Of a DNA stretch of 64,000 bases, positions 17,575 through 27,711 are shown one piece after another. This DNA is from Halomonas sp. 328. Lineage in GTDB: Bacteria > Pseudomonadota > Gammaproteobacteria > Pseudomonadales > Halomonadaceae. The DNA is taken from NCBI RefSeq assembly GCF_015645095.1, contig NZ_JADOTW010000012.1:1-64000 (forward strand), in the 5' to 3' direction. Position numbers and translations under genes: made by a program. Numbering within the stretch: the first letter of the stretch is position 1; every line of letters begins with the position of its first letter. The notes under the pieces are model-generated. The model did not search any database. It was not told where the DNA came from and was given only the letters and a program-made list of their open reading frames with translations.

Positions 17575-18465
17575 TTACTTGTCGCTGACGCTATGGTCGG
17601 CGAGCTGCTCCAGGGCGCGCAGGATGCCGGCGTGATCCCAGTCGGCGCCGCCATGGGCCACGCAGGCCTGGAAGAGTTGCTGGGCGTTGGCGGTCCCCGG
17701 CAGCGACAGGTTGAGGCTGCGGGCGCCTTCCAGGGCCAGGTTGAGGTCCTTCTGATGGAGCTTGATCTTGAAGCCCGGATCGAAGGTACCGTTGATCATG
17801 CGCTCGCCGTGAACGTCGAGGATCTTCGAGGTGGCCAGGCCGCCGAGCAGGGACTCGCGTACCTTGGCCACGTCGGCGCCGGCCTTGGAGGCGAACAGCA
17901 GGCCTTCGGCCACCGCCTCGATGGTCAGGGCGACGACGATCTGATTGGCCACCTTGCAGGTCTGGCCGGCGCCGTGACCGCCGATATGGGTGATGGTCTT
18001 GCCCATCACTTCCAGCACCGGCTTGGCGCGGGCGAAGCCTTCCTCGGTGGCACCGACCATGATGGTCAGGGCGGCATTGATGGCACCGCCTTCGCCGCCG
18101 GAGACCGGAGCGTCGACGTACTCGCCGCCGGCTTCCACGATGCGCTTGGCGAACTCCTGGGTGGCGATCGGCGCGATGGAGCTCATGTCGATCACCAGGG
18201 AGCCCGGCTTGAGGCCCTCGACCACGCCGTTCTCACCGAACAGCACCTGCTCCACGTCCGGGGTATCCGGCACCATGGTGATGATGATCTCGGCGGCCTC
18301 GGCCACCGCCTTGGGGTTGGCCACCACCTGGGCGCCCTTGTCGGCCAGGTCCTGGGGAATCGGGCTGCCATGCTGCACGGTGAAAATCTCGTGGCCGGCG
18401 TCCAGCAGGTGACCCGCCATGGGGCGACCCATGATGCCCAGGCCGATAAAACCGATCTTGCTCAT
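17575..18465 (-). CDS. garR: 2-hydroxy-3-oxopropionate (tartronate semialdehyde) reductase
   Basis: A 296-residue beta-hydroxyacid dehydrogenase that reduces tartronate semialdehyde to D-glycerate. The N-terminal IGFIGLGIMGRPMAGHL is the NAD(P)-binding motif, and DAPVSGGEGGA binds substrate. HGAGQTCKVANQ contains the catalytic Lys near residue 171. Length matches E. coli GarR/GlxR. Its place downstream of gcl and hyi supports the GlxR role in glyoxylate use over the galactarate role. An AGGAGAG-like site precedes the ATG. Confidence 0.94.
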   Translation of the reverse strand: MSKIGFIGLGIMGRPMAGHLLDAGHEIFTVQHGSPIPQDLADKGAQVVANPKAVAEAAEIIITMVPDTPDVEQVLFGENGVVEGLKPGSLVIDMSSIAPIATQEFAKRIVEAGGEYVDAPVSGGEGGAINAALTIMVGATEEGFARAKPVLEVMGKTITHIGGHGAGQTCKVANQIVVALTIEAVAEGLLFASKAGADVAKVRESLLGGLATSKILDVHGERMINGTFDPGFKIKLHQKDLNLALEGARSLNLSLPGTANAQQLFQACVAHGGADWDHAGILRALEQLADHSVSDK

Positions 18466-18485
18466 AGTCTCTCTCCTTCTTACTT

Positions 18486-18564
18486 GGGTCAGACCCCGGC
18501 GGTACCGTCACCGCCGGCCAGGTGCACGCTCACGGACCTGGCACCCTGACTGGGGTCTGACCCC
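18486..18564. repeat. Inverted-repeat element between hyi and garR
   Basis: GGGTCAGACCCC at 18486-18497 faces GGGGTCTGACCCC at 18552-18564. Nested inside are the pairs CCAGGT/ACCTGG and GGCGGT/ACCGCC, so the transcript could fold into a multi-hairpin structure. The sequence resembles REP-like intergenic repeats of gammaproteobacteria, but copy number cannot be judged here. Confidence 0.6.
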
Positions 18565-18578
18565 ATGGGGTCAGTTAC

Positions 18579-19355
<777 letters not shown>

Positions 19356-19419
19356 GATCGGCTCCTGTTGAAACGGGTTTCCGGAACCGCCGCCCGAGGG
19401 CGGCGGAGTGCCGTCTACT

Positions 19420-21195
<1,776 letters not shown>

Positions 21196-21276
21196 GACGA
21201 TTCCTCCTCGGTGACACGGTAATCAGGGTTCTTGCCATTCAAGGTAGGCGGGCGCCGCCACCCTGTCAATATTTTA

Positions 21277-21291
21277 TGGAAGACATTTCCA
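21277..21291. promoter_or_regulatory. IclR/AllR-type operator candidate upstream of gcl
   Basis: TGGAAGACATTTCCA is a perfect TGGAA-N5-TTCCA inverted repeat in an AT-rich stretch before gcl. The same pattern recurs at 22924, 33317 (imperfect) and 33952 (one mismatch), all next to ureide genes. E. coli AllR, an IclR-family repressor, is known to control gcl, so the IclR protein at 34036-34869 is the likely ligand. Confidence 0.65.
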
Positions 21292-21458
21292 CAGAAATTA
21301 CCAAAGAACAGAAAACCTCTTTTATTTCAAAAATTTGCATCTCCAGAAATTTTGTCAAAATGCCATCCAATTATCATAGAATCAGCGACAAAACCCAGAC
21401 ACGCCGAAGGGGCCGACGGGATACCCCGCCGGCCCTCCGAGACTGGCTAGAGGGAGGC

Positions 21459-21947
21459 TCAGTCCAGGGTGACGCGAACCGCCAATGGATGCTCGTCGCA
21501 GTTGTTGCCGGTGCCGCCCCGGTCGACCACCAGGAACTCGCCCTCGCGCTCCAGCACCGACTGGATGGCGTGCCAGGTGCCGGCGCGGTAGTTGACGCCC
21601 TGACGGCCATCGGTGACGAAGGCGCGCACCTGGGCCGGGTCGATCTTGTCCCCCGGCGGAGCCACCACCACCAGGAAGCGCTCCTCGTGCAGCGGCACGA
21701 AGGCCTGGCTGCCCTGGGGGTGACGCTCCAGGAAGTCGAGGCTCAGGGGCACCTCCACCGGCTGGCTGACGAAGATGCTGATCAGCGTCCGCGCCTCCTC
21801 GCCCAGGGTCTCCACCTTGGCCAGGTCGTGGTAGCGCTTGGTGCGCCCGGCATTGATGGGGAAGAAGTCGGCGCCCCGGGTGTCGATGACATCACCGAAG
21901 GGAGCGAAGGCCTCCCGCGTCAGGGGGGCGGCGGTGAGTTCCAGCAT
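21459..21947 (-). CDS. allA: Ureidoglycolate lyase
   Basis: A 162-residue protein that splits (S)-ureidoglycolate into glyoxylate and urea. ATG 21947 follows a strong GAGGAGG; a longer frame to 22097 lies inside allE. The sequence begins LTAAPLTREAFAPFGDVID and includes RYHDLAKVE, FVPLHEERFLVVVAPPG and GVNYRAGTWHAIQSVL, all characteristic of the AllA fold. It is 17 bases downstream of allE, so the aminohydrolase product passes directly to this step. The glyoxylate released feeds the adjacent gcl operon. Confidence 0.95.
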   Translation of the reverse strand: MLELTAAPLTREAFAPFGDVIDTRGADFFPINAGRTKRYHDLAKVETLGEEARTLISIFVSQPVEVPLSLDFLERHPQGSQAFVPLHEERFLVVVAPPGDKIDPAQVRAFVTDGRQGVNYRAGTWHAIQSVLEREGEFLVVDRGGTGNNCDEHPLAVRVTLD

Positions 21948-21964
21948 CACGTCCTCCTCGCGAC

Positions 21965-22816
21965 TCAACGCTGCAGGCCGCGGTAGGCGGCGGAGGCATT
22001 GAGTTTCATGTGGCGGTTGACGTCCTTGTAGAGCAGGTAGCGGAACGGGCCCGGACCACCGGCATAGCAGGCCTGCGGGCAGAAGGCGCGCAGCCACATG
22101 TAGTCACCCGCTTCCACCTCGACCCACTCCTGGTTGAGGTGATAGACCGCCTTGCCCTCGAGCACATAGAGGCCGTGCTCCATGACGTGGGTCTCGTCGA
22201 AGGGGATCACGCCGCCGGGCTGGAAGGTGACGATATTGACGTGCATGTCGTGACGCATGTCGGACTGGTCGACGAAACGGGTGGTGACCCACTTCTCGTC
22301 GGTGCCCGGCATGGCGATCGGCTCGACATCGTTCTCGTTGGTGACGAAGGCCTCCGGCACCTCGATGCCCTCGACGAACTCGTAGGCCTTGCGGATCCAG
22401 TGGAAACGCACCGCGGCGTCGCTCTCGTTGCGCAGGCTCCAGTCGCTGCCCGGCGGAATGAAGGCGTAGCCGCCCGGCTGCATCACATGCTTCTCGCCGG
22501 CCAGGGTCAGCACCATCTCGCCCTCGACCACGAAGAGCACGCCCTCGGCGCCCTCGTCCAGCTCGGGCTTGGTGCTGCCGCCGCCGGGAGAGACTTCCAC
22601 GATGTACTGGGAGAAGGTCTCGGAGAAGCCGGTCATCGGACGCGCCAGCACCCACAGACGGGTGTTTTCCCAGAACGGCAGGTAGCTGATGACGATGTCC
22701 CGCAGCACGCCCTTGGGAACGATGGCGTAGGCCTCGGTGAAGACGGCGCGGTCGGAGAGCAGCTGGGTCTGGGGCGGATGGCCGCCCTGGGGGGCGTAAT
22801 AGGTATTACGAGCCAT
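21965..22816 (-). CDS. allE: (S)-ureidoglycine aminohydrolase (bicupin)
   Basis: A 283-residue, two-cupin manganese enzyme that deaminates (S)-ureidoglycine to (S)-ureidoglycolate. ATG 22816 (MARNTYYAPQGGHPPQ) follows GAGGACACACC; an extension to 22951 would read through the promoter palindrome. The N-terminal cupin has GGGSTKPELDEGAEGVLFVVEGE. The C-terminal one has PFDETHVMEHGLYVLEGKAVYHL, with the metal-binding Glu and His residues. It forms an operon with allA and is divergent from the YfcC-type transporter. Equivalent to E. coli YlbA/AllE. Confidence 0.94.
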   Translation of the reverse strand: MARNTYYAPQGGHPPQTQLLSDRAVFTEAYAIVPKGVLRDIVISYLPFWENTRLWVLARPMTGFSETFSQYIVEVSPGGGSTKPELDEGAEGVLFVVEGEMVLTLAGEKHVMQPGGYAFIPPGSDWSLRNESDAAVRFHWIRKAYEFVEGIEVPEAFVTNENDVEPIAMPGTDEKWVTTRFVDQSDMRHDMHVNIVTFQPGGVIPFDETHVMEHGLYVLEGKAVYHLNQEWVEVEAGDYMWLRAFCPQACYAGGPGPFRYLLYKDVNRHMKLNASAAYRGLQR

Positions 22817-22923
22817 GGTGTGTCCTCGTTGGTTGGGAATAACCGCTCTCTGCGATGCAACAGGCACCCGGCGGTTGTGTTCGGGCCGCGCCGCCGGGTC
22901 GGCAAAGCACGGCAAAAAATCTC

Positions 22924-22938
22924 TGGAAACTATTTCCA
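22924..22938. promoter_or_regulatory. IclR/AllR-type operator candidate upstream of allE
   Basis: TGGAAACTATTTCCA is a perfect TGGAA-N5-TTCCA palindrome, matching the site before gcl. It lies 108 bases upstream of the allE start. Confidence 0.65.
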
Positions 22939-22979
22939 ATTTAAGCTTCAATCAGAGTCAAGGCAAGGCCGCAAATAGT

Positions 22980-22989
22980 CCGTATACAA
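22980..22989. promoter_or_regulatory. GntR-type operator candidate (CCGTATACAA)
   Basis: A GTATAC-centred half-degenerate copy of the TTGTATACAA palindrome that recurs across the ureide island (25682, 26481, 26597, 31478, 33339). Likely target of the FCD/GntR protein at 30702-31436. Confidence 0.5.
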
Positions 22990-23139
22990 GATTAGCCATA
23001 GCGGATTGATCCTTCGCCTTGCTCCAGGCCAGCCCAGCGGGCGCCTGGAGAGGGGAGCGACGCAGAAGCGCTTCCTCGGAGTGCATGAGCCCGCATGCAC
23101 TCGCGTACACCTCAAGAAACAACAAAATGAGGCAATATC

Positions 23140-24582
23140 ATGTCTGAACCCTCTTCCAGCGCGACCAAGGCGGCTGCCGCCAAGCCATCCGGCTGGCGTA
23201 TCCCGCATATCTACGTGATCCTGGTGATCTTCATCGCCCTGGCGGCGATCGCCACGCATTTCGTTCCGGCCGGCCAGTTCGAGCGCATCCCCGGGCCCAA
23301 TGGACGGATCACCATCGACGCCGAGTCGTTCCAGTATGTGGACTCGAACCCCGCCGGTGTCGTCGATTTCATGCTGGCCATCCCCAATGGCCTGATGAGT
23401 GCCGGCGAGGTGGTGTTCTTCACCTTCATGATCGGCGGCATGTTCATGGTGCTGCGCCGCACCGGCATCATCGAGATCGGCGTCGACAAGCTGAGCCGGC
23501 GCTTCGCCAACCAGAGCCTGCTGATGATCCCGGTACTGATGACGGTATTCGCCGTGGTGGCGACCATCATCGGCACCCAGGAGCTCGCCCTGGTCTACGT
23601 GCCGGTGATCCTGCCGCTGATGATCGCCCTGCGCTTCGACTCGGTGACCGCCGCCGCCGTGGCCCTGTGTGCCACCACGGCCGGCTTCGCCACCGGCATC
23701 CTCAACCCCATCAATACCGGCCTCGGCCAGCAGCTCTCCGACCTGCCCCTCTATTCGGGGTTTGGCCTGCGCGCCGCCGCCTTCGCCGTGGTACTCGGCG
23801 CGGGCATCTTCTTCGTGATGCGCTATGCCCGCAAGGTGCGTGAGAACCCCAGCCTCAGCCTGATGGCCGACGACGAGGGTGAGGCCGAGAAGCGCCGCCT
23901 CTACCTGCACGCCGACGACGAAGGCGCCCTGACCGCCAACGGCCGTCAGAAGCTGGCCGCCATCGCCACCTTCGCCTTCTTCGGCATCCTGGTCTATGGC
24001 GTACTGCGCCAGGGCTGGTTCATGATGGAGATGGCGGGCCTGTTCATCGTCATGGGCATCGTCGTCGGCATGATCGCGGGCCTTAACACCGAAGCCATCT
24101 GCGAGGCCTTCAACAAGGGCTTCCGCGATGTGCTGGTGGGCGCCATGATCGCCGGCGTGGCGCGTGGCGTAGCCGTCGTCCTGGAAGGCGGCCAGATCAT
24201 GGACACCCTGGTCATGGGCCTCGGCAGCCTGGTCGGCGAACTGCCCTCGCTGCTCTCCGCCATCGGCATGTACTTTGCCCAGCTCGCCTTCAACTTCGTG
24301 GTGCCCTCCGGCAGCGGCCAGGCCCTGGTCACCATGCCGATCATGGCACCGCTCTCCGACCTGATCGGCGTGACCCGCCAGACCGCAGTGCTGGCCTACC
24401 AGCTCGGCGACGGCATGGGCAATATCCTCTACCCCACCTCCGGCTACTTCATGGCCACTCTGGCCATCGCCGGCGTGCCCTGGCAGAAGTGGGTGAAATT
24501 CTTCTTCCCGCTGTTCTGCCTCTGGGTAGTGATCGCCCTGGGCTTCCTGGCCTTCGCCCAGGCCACCCAATGGGTCGGCTGA
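23140..24582 (+). CDS. YfcC-family (DcuC-like) membrane permease
   Basis: A 480-residue polytopic protein with about twelve transmembrane segments, starting MSEPSSS and entering the membrane at residue ~25. Family features include NGLMSAGEVVFFTFMIGGMFMVL, ATTAGFATGILNPINTGLGQ and FVVPSGSGQALVTMPIMAPLSDL, typical of YfcC / C4-dicarboxylate anaerobic carrier relatives. A hydrophilic loop (~238-270) separates the two halves. It is divergent from allE-allA and shares their operator region, so import of allantoate, ureidoglycolate or another ureide is plausible; this is inference. A terminator follows. Confidence 0.85.
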   Translation: MSEPSSSATKAAAAKPSGWRIPHIYVILVIFIALAAIATHFVPAGQFERIPGPNGRITIDAESFQYVDSNPAGVVDFMLAIPNGLMSAGEVVFFTFMIGGMFMVLRRTGIIEIGVDKLSRRFANQSLLMIPVLMTVFAVVATIIGTQELALVYVPVILPLMIALRFDSVTAAAVALCATTAGFATGILNPINTGLGQQLSDLPLYSGFGLRAAAFAVVLGAGIFFVMRYARKVRENPSLSLMADDEGEAEKRRLYLHADDEGALTANGRQKLAAIATFAFFGILVYGVLRQGWFMMEMAGLFIVMGIVVGMIAGLNTEAICEAFNKGFRDVLVGAMIAGVARGVAVVLEGGQIMDTLVMGLGSLVGELPSLLSAIGMYFAQLAFNFVVPSGSGQALVTMPIMAPLSDLIGVTRQTAVLAYQLGDGMGNILYPTSGYFMATLAIAGVPWQKWVKFFFPLFCLWVVIALGFLAFAQATQWVG

Positions 24583-24613
24583 TCGCCTGACGCGCCGATC
24601 CCCGCCCCACCCC

Positions 24614-24646
24614 CATGCCCCGCCCGGCCTCGCCGGGCGGGGCATG
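24614..24646. terminator. Bidirectional terminator between the YfcC permease and puuE
   Basis: CATGCCCCGCCCGGC (24614-24628) pairs perfectly over 15 bp with 24632-24646 around a CTC loop. It sits between convergent genes. Confidence 0.8.
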
Positions 24647-24681
24647 TTGGTTTCGGGAGGCGCCATCATCGGAAGCCGACC

Positions 24682-25617
24682 TCAGCGCGTGGCCGGGTGG
24701 TGCTCGGCCCAGTGGCGGGCGATATCCACGCGGCGGGTGACCCAGACCCGGTCGTGGGACTCGATATGGTCGAGGAAGCGCTGCAGGGCGCGGAAGCGGC
24801 CCGGGCGACCCAGCAGGCGGCAGTGCATGCCGATGGAGAGCATCTTCGGCGCCTCCTCGCCCTCCGCGTAGAGCACGTCGAAGGCGTCACGCAGGTAGCT
24901 GAAGAAGTGGTCCCCGGTGTTGAAGCCCTGGGGCGTGGCGAAGCGCATGTCGTTGGTGTCCAGGGTGTAGGGCACCACCAGGTGGGAGCGGGCCTCGCCC
25001 TGGCTGTCGCGCTCGGTGGTCCAGAACGGCAGGTCATCGCCGTAGTAGTCGCTGTCGTAGAGGAAGGAGCCCTCGTCGAGCACCAGGCGACGGGTGTTGG
25101 GGCTGTCGCGGCCGGTATACCAGCCCAGCGGCTTCTCGCCGTAGAGGCTCTGGAAGATCTCGATGGCGCGCTGCATGTGCTCGCGCTCGACGCTCTCCGG
25201 GACGTTCTGGTAGTGGATCCAGCGCAGGCCGTGGCAAGCGATCTCGTGACCCAGTTCCTTGAAGGCGTGGGCCACTTCCGGGTGGCGCTCCAGGGCCATG
25301 GCGACGCCGAACACGGTCAGCGGCAGGCCACGGCGCTCGAACTCCTTGAGGATGCGCCAGACGCCGGCCCGCGACCCGTACTCGTAGATCGACTCCATGC
25401 TCAGGTGACGCTCCGGGTAGGCCTCGGCACCGACGATCTCGGAGAGGAACTTCTCGGAGTGGCTATCGCCGTGCAGCACGCAGTTCTCGCCGCCCTCTTC
25501 GTAGTTGAGGACGAACTGCACGGCGATCCTGGCCTTGCCGGGCCAGTTGGCATGCACCGGGTCACGGCCGTAGCCGATCAGGTCACGGGGATAGTCGCGG
25601 TTAGGCGTAACGCTCAT
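24682..25617 (-). CDS. puuE: Allantoinase PuuE (polysaccharide-deacetylase-like)
   Basis: A 311-residue NodB-fold protein that opens (S)-allantoin to allantoate without the binuclear metal centre of classical allantoinases. ATG 25617 (MSVTPNRDYPRDLIGYG) follows AGGAAGG. Family features are VQFVLNYEEGGENCVLHGD, HEIACHGLRWIHYQNV and GWYTGRDSPNTRRLV, and length matches Pseudomonas PuuE. It is transcribed in the same direction as the racemase-like gene behind it. A GTATAC operator candidate at 25682 lies 65 bases upstream. Confidence 0.94.
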   Translation of the reverse strand: MSVTPNRDYPRDLIGYGRDPVHANWPGKARIAVQFVLNYEEGGENCVLHGDSHSEKFLSEIVGAEAYPERHLSMESIYEYGSRAGVWRILKEFERRGLPLTVFGVAMALERHPEVAHAFKELGHEIACHGLRWIHYQNVPESVEREHMQRAIEIFQSLYGEKPLGWYTGRDSPNTRRLVLDEGSFLYDSDYYGDDLPFWTTERDSQGEARSHLVVPYTLDTNDMRFATPQGFNTGDHFFSYLRDAFDVLYAEGEEAPKMLSIGMHCRLLGRPGRFRALQRFLDHIESHDRVWVTRRVDIARHWAEHHPATR

Positions 25618-25681
25618 GGCTGACCTTCCTGATTGTTCTGCGTCGGCTCGACCTCCGGGGGACAGAAGCGAGCAACAGTTT

Positions 25682-25691
25682 ATGTATACAA
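25682..25691. promoter_or_regulatory. GntR-type operator candidate upstream of puuE (ATGTATACAA)
   Basis: GTATAC-centred site between the racemase-like gene and puuE, matching 8 or 9 of 10 positions of TTGTATACAA. It suggests that puuE has its own controlled promoter. Confidence 0.55.
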
Positions 25692-25736
25692 TACGAAGAT
25701 AGAGTGTATCCAGCGGCCTTGCAAGTCCCGAGGGGA

Positions 25737-26408
25737 CTATCTCTGGGCCCCCAGATGCATCAGGGCCAGGGACTGGGCCAGGGCGGCATCGAAGGCGTCC
25801 AGCAAGCGGCCCCCCTCGGGCGCCGACAGCTCCCGGGCCAAGCCGGCGAAGGCCGCCCCACCGATGATCACCACCGAGGGGGAGCAGCGCGCTTCCAACC
25901 CGGCCAAGGCCTCGGCGACCCGCGTCCGGGCCTCGTCCCGCTGGGCGGGCAGCGCCAGGTCGTCGATCACCACCGGCACGATCTCCAGGCAATGATGGGA
26001 GACGCCCAGGGCATGCAGGCGCTCCTCGATCATCCGCGGCCAGCGCGCCCCCGGCGTGATGATGGCGAAGCGCTCTCCCAGCTGCAGGGCGCTGAGCACC
26101 GAGGCCTCCAGCATGCCCAGCACCGGCACCGGGCTGATCTCGCGCACCGCGTCCAGCCCCGGCTCACCGAAGCAGGCCAGCAGGATGGCCTCCACCTCCA
26201 CGCCGCTCCTGGCCAGCCGCGCCTCGACCCGACTTACCGTGCTGGCCGCGGTCAGCGCGCAGTCCCGCCGTGAACCGATATAGGGCACCCCCTCCTCGGC
26301 GGTCTCCTCGATGACCGTGACCGACTCGCCCAGCCAGTGCCGGGCGCGATCGGCCATGACCGCGGTCATGGCGGCATTGCTATTGCCGTTGAGCAGCAGC
26401 AGGCGCAT
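25737..26408 (-). CDS. Asp/Glu/hydantoin racemase-family protein lacking the second catalytic Cys
   Basis: 223 residues from ATG 26408, which follows GAGGAGAG; an in-frame ATG at 26429 is poorly placed. N-terminal RLLLLNGNSNAAMT is the family motif, and LLACFGEPGL holds the first catalytic Cys. At the second site, where the divergent paralog reads VLGCGGM, this protein reads IIGGAAF, so that Cys is replaced by Gly. A two-Cys racemisation is therefore doubtful. It may be a one-Cys lyase/isomerase or a non-racemising hydantoin-binding protein. It lies behind puuE and is divergent from the intact paralog, so a ureide substrate is likely. Confidence 0.8.
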   Translation of the reverse strand: MRLLLLNGNSNAAMTAVMADRARHWLGESVTVIEETAEEGVPYIGSRRDCALTAASTVSRVEARLARSGVEVEAILLACFGEPGLDAVREISPVPVLGMLEASVLSALQLGERFAIITPGARWPRMIEERLHALGVSHHCLEIVPVVIDDLALPAQRDEARTRVAEALAGLEARCSPSVVIIGGAAFAGLARELSAPEGGRLLDAFDAALAQSLALMHLGAQR

Positions 26409-26480
26409 CGCACTCTCCTCTTCTTTCATGCCGGTGGCTCGCCGATCACGTCTCGGATAGCCCCTGTTAAGGATTGGCCT

Positions 26481-26490
26481 TTGTATACAA
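26481..26490. promoter_or_regulatory. GntR-type operator candidate, best match (TTGTATACAA)
   Basis: A perfect 10-bp palindrome, extended by flanking T and A. It lies 73 bases upstream of the 25737-26408 gene and serves as the reference for the island-wide motif. Confidence 0.65.
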
Positions 26491-26596
26491 AAAATTCAAG
26501 CACTTTTTTCCTCCTATCCTTCATTCCTCGGGATATGGCCGACTAACCCCCGATCGCTGCCGACGGTGGGCAACTGAGAACATTGGATACAATCAA

Positions 26597-26606
26597 GTGT
26601 ATACAT
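26597..26606. promoter_or_regulatory. GntR-type operator candidate (GTGTATACAT)
   Basis: GTATAC-centred site in the middle of the divergent racemase control region, about 110 bases from the perfect site at 26481. Confidence 0.45.
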
Positions 26607-26652
26607 GACGTCGGAAATACGGTCGACATCCTCGAAAAAACCGGGTGGTTGC

Positions 26653-26666
26653 GACTTAAGTCTAGT
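26653..26666. promoter_or_regulatory. GACTTAAGTCTAGT motif, copy 1
   Basis: Contains the palindrome GACTTAAGTC. The same 14 bases occur inverted at 40301-40314 before the homogentisate operon. The binding factor is unknown. Confidence 0.4.
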
Positions 26667-26781
26667 CTAGAAATTTCGAATAATAATTAGAAAACAATAT
26701 ACAAGACGTTGTTTCACAATGATTAATCCAGGTAAAAAGCCATATCGTCTTTTCTCTTGCGGTTAGGCCAAGGCGAATCTA

Positions 26782-26795
26782 TTTTGTGTACAAAA
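26782..26795. promoter_or_regulatory. GntR-type operator candidate (TTTTGTGTACAAAA)
   Basis: A 14-base near-palindrome centred on GTGTAC, 37 bases before the start of the 26833-27579 racemase gene. It would overlap a promoter or the transcription start. Confidence 0.5.
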
Positions 26796-26832
26796 CAAGA
26801 TTTCCTTGTTCACACGCAGCGGAGAGCTCCCC

Positions 26833-27579
26833 ATGCGGCTACGCCTGATCAACCCCAATACCACCGCCGGCATGACCGCCACCATCGGTGAGGCGGCGAC
26901 GCGCATCGCCGCCCCGGGCACCCATATCGTCGCCACCCAGCCCGATGCCGGGCCGGTCTCCATCGAGAGTCACTTCGACGAGGCGGTGGCCGCGGTGGGT
27001 GTCCAGGAGGAGGTGCTGGCCGGCGAGCGAGAGGGTACCGATGCCTATATCATCGCCTGCTTCGGCGACCCGGGGCTGCTGGCGGCCCGCGAGCTGACCC
27101 GGGCCCCGGTGGTCGGCATCGCCGAGGCGGCCTTTCATATGGCCAGCCTGATCAGCACCCGCTTCTCGGTGGTCACCACCCTGGGGCGCACCGCCATCAT
27201 CGCCGAGCACCTGCTGGCCCAGTATGGCTTCGCCCATCACTGCCGCCGGGTGCGGGCGGCGGAGATTCCGGTGCTCGACCTGGAGGAGGACGGCGACGCC
27301 GCCGTGGCACGCATCATCGACGAAAGCCGTCGGGCCAAGGCGGAGGATGGCATCGGCGCCATCGTGCTGGGCTGTGGTGGCATGGCGGACCTGACCGCCG
27401 AGATCACCGAGGCCGTGGGCCTGCCGGTGGTGGAGGGCGTCACCGCAGCGGTCAAGCTGGCCGAGGCCCTGGTCGGGCTGGGACTGGGCACCAGCAAGCA
27501 TGGCGACCTGGCCTTCCCGCGGCCCAAGGCCTTCACCGGTCGTTTCGAACACTTCTCGAACCTGGCCCCCGGCCGCTGA
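26833..27579 (+). CDS. Asp/Glu/hydantoin racemase family, probable allantoin racemase
   Basis: 248 residues from ATG 26833, with GGAGAG eight to twelve bases upstream. MRLRLINPNTTAGMT is the N-terminal family signature; both catalytic Cys are visible, in IIACFGDPGL and IVLGCGGM. Family members interconvert the enantiomers of hydantoins and allantoin (HpxA, HyuE). Next to allantoinase and two NCS1 permeases, conversion of (R)- to (S)-allantoin is the most likely role. It is divergent from the paralog that lost the second Cys. Confidence 0.82.
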   Translation: MRLRLINPNTTAGMTATIGEAATRIAAPGTHIVATQPDAGPVSIESHFDEAVAAVGVQEEVLAGEREGTDAYIIACFGDPGLLAARELTRAPVVGIAEAAFHMASLISTRFSVVTTLGRTAIIAEHLLAQYGFAHHCRRVRAAEIPVLDLEEDGDAAVARIIDESRRAKAEDGIGAIVLGCGGMADLTAEITEAVGLPVVEGVTAAVKLAEALVGLGLGTSKHGDLAFPRPKAFTGRFEHFSNLAPGR

Positions 27580-27711
27580 CCGGCTCGCTTCCGGTCACGC
27601 CACATCACCCATAACCACAAGACGCCCCAGGCGCACGCCAGACGCAAGCGACCATCGGACGACTGTCCGGCAATAACCACAAGTCAAGCAGACACTTGCG
27701 AGGACACCACC

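Larger units (their letters stand above)
22817..23139. other. Divergent control region allE-allA / YfcC-type transporter
   Basis: 323 bases without a gene. It contains an IclR-type palindrome at 22924-22938, a GTATAC site at 22980-22989, and an AT-rich patch between them suited to divergent promoters. The stretch 23000-23110 shows nothing recognisable. Confidence 0.6.
26409..26832. other. Long divergent control region between the two racemase-family genes
   Basis: 424 bases, AT-rich, without a credible gene. It holds three GTATAC/GTGTAC palindromes (26481, 26597 and 26782), a GGATACAATC half-match near 26585, and the 14-base sequence GACTTAAGTCTAGT at 26653-26666 that recurs inverted at 40301-40314. 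It is the densest cluster of operator-like sites in the window. Confidence 0.65.

Noticed and set aside
17575-18465. 3-hydroxyisobutyrate dehydrogenase (MmsB)
   Set aside because: Same superfamily, but the gcl-hyi context favours tartronate semialdehyde reductase.
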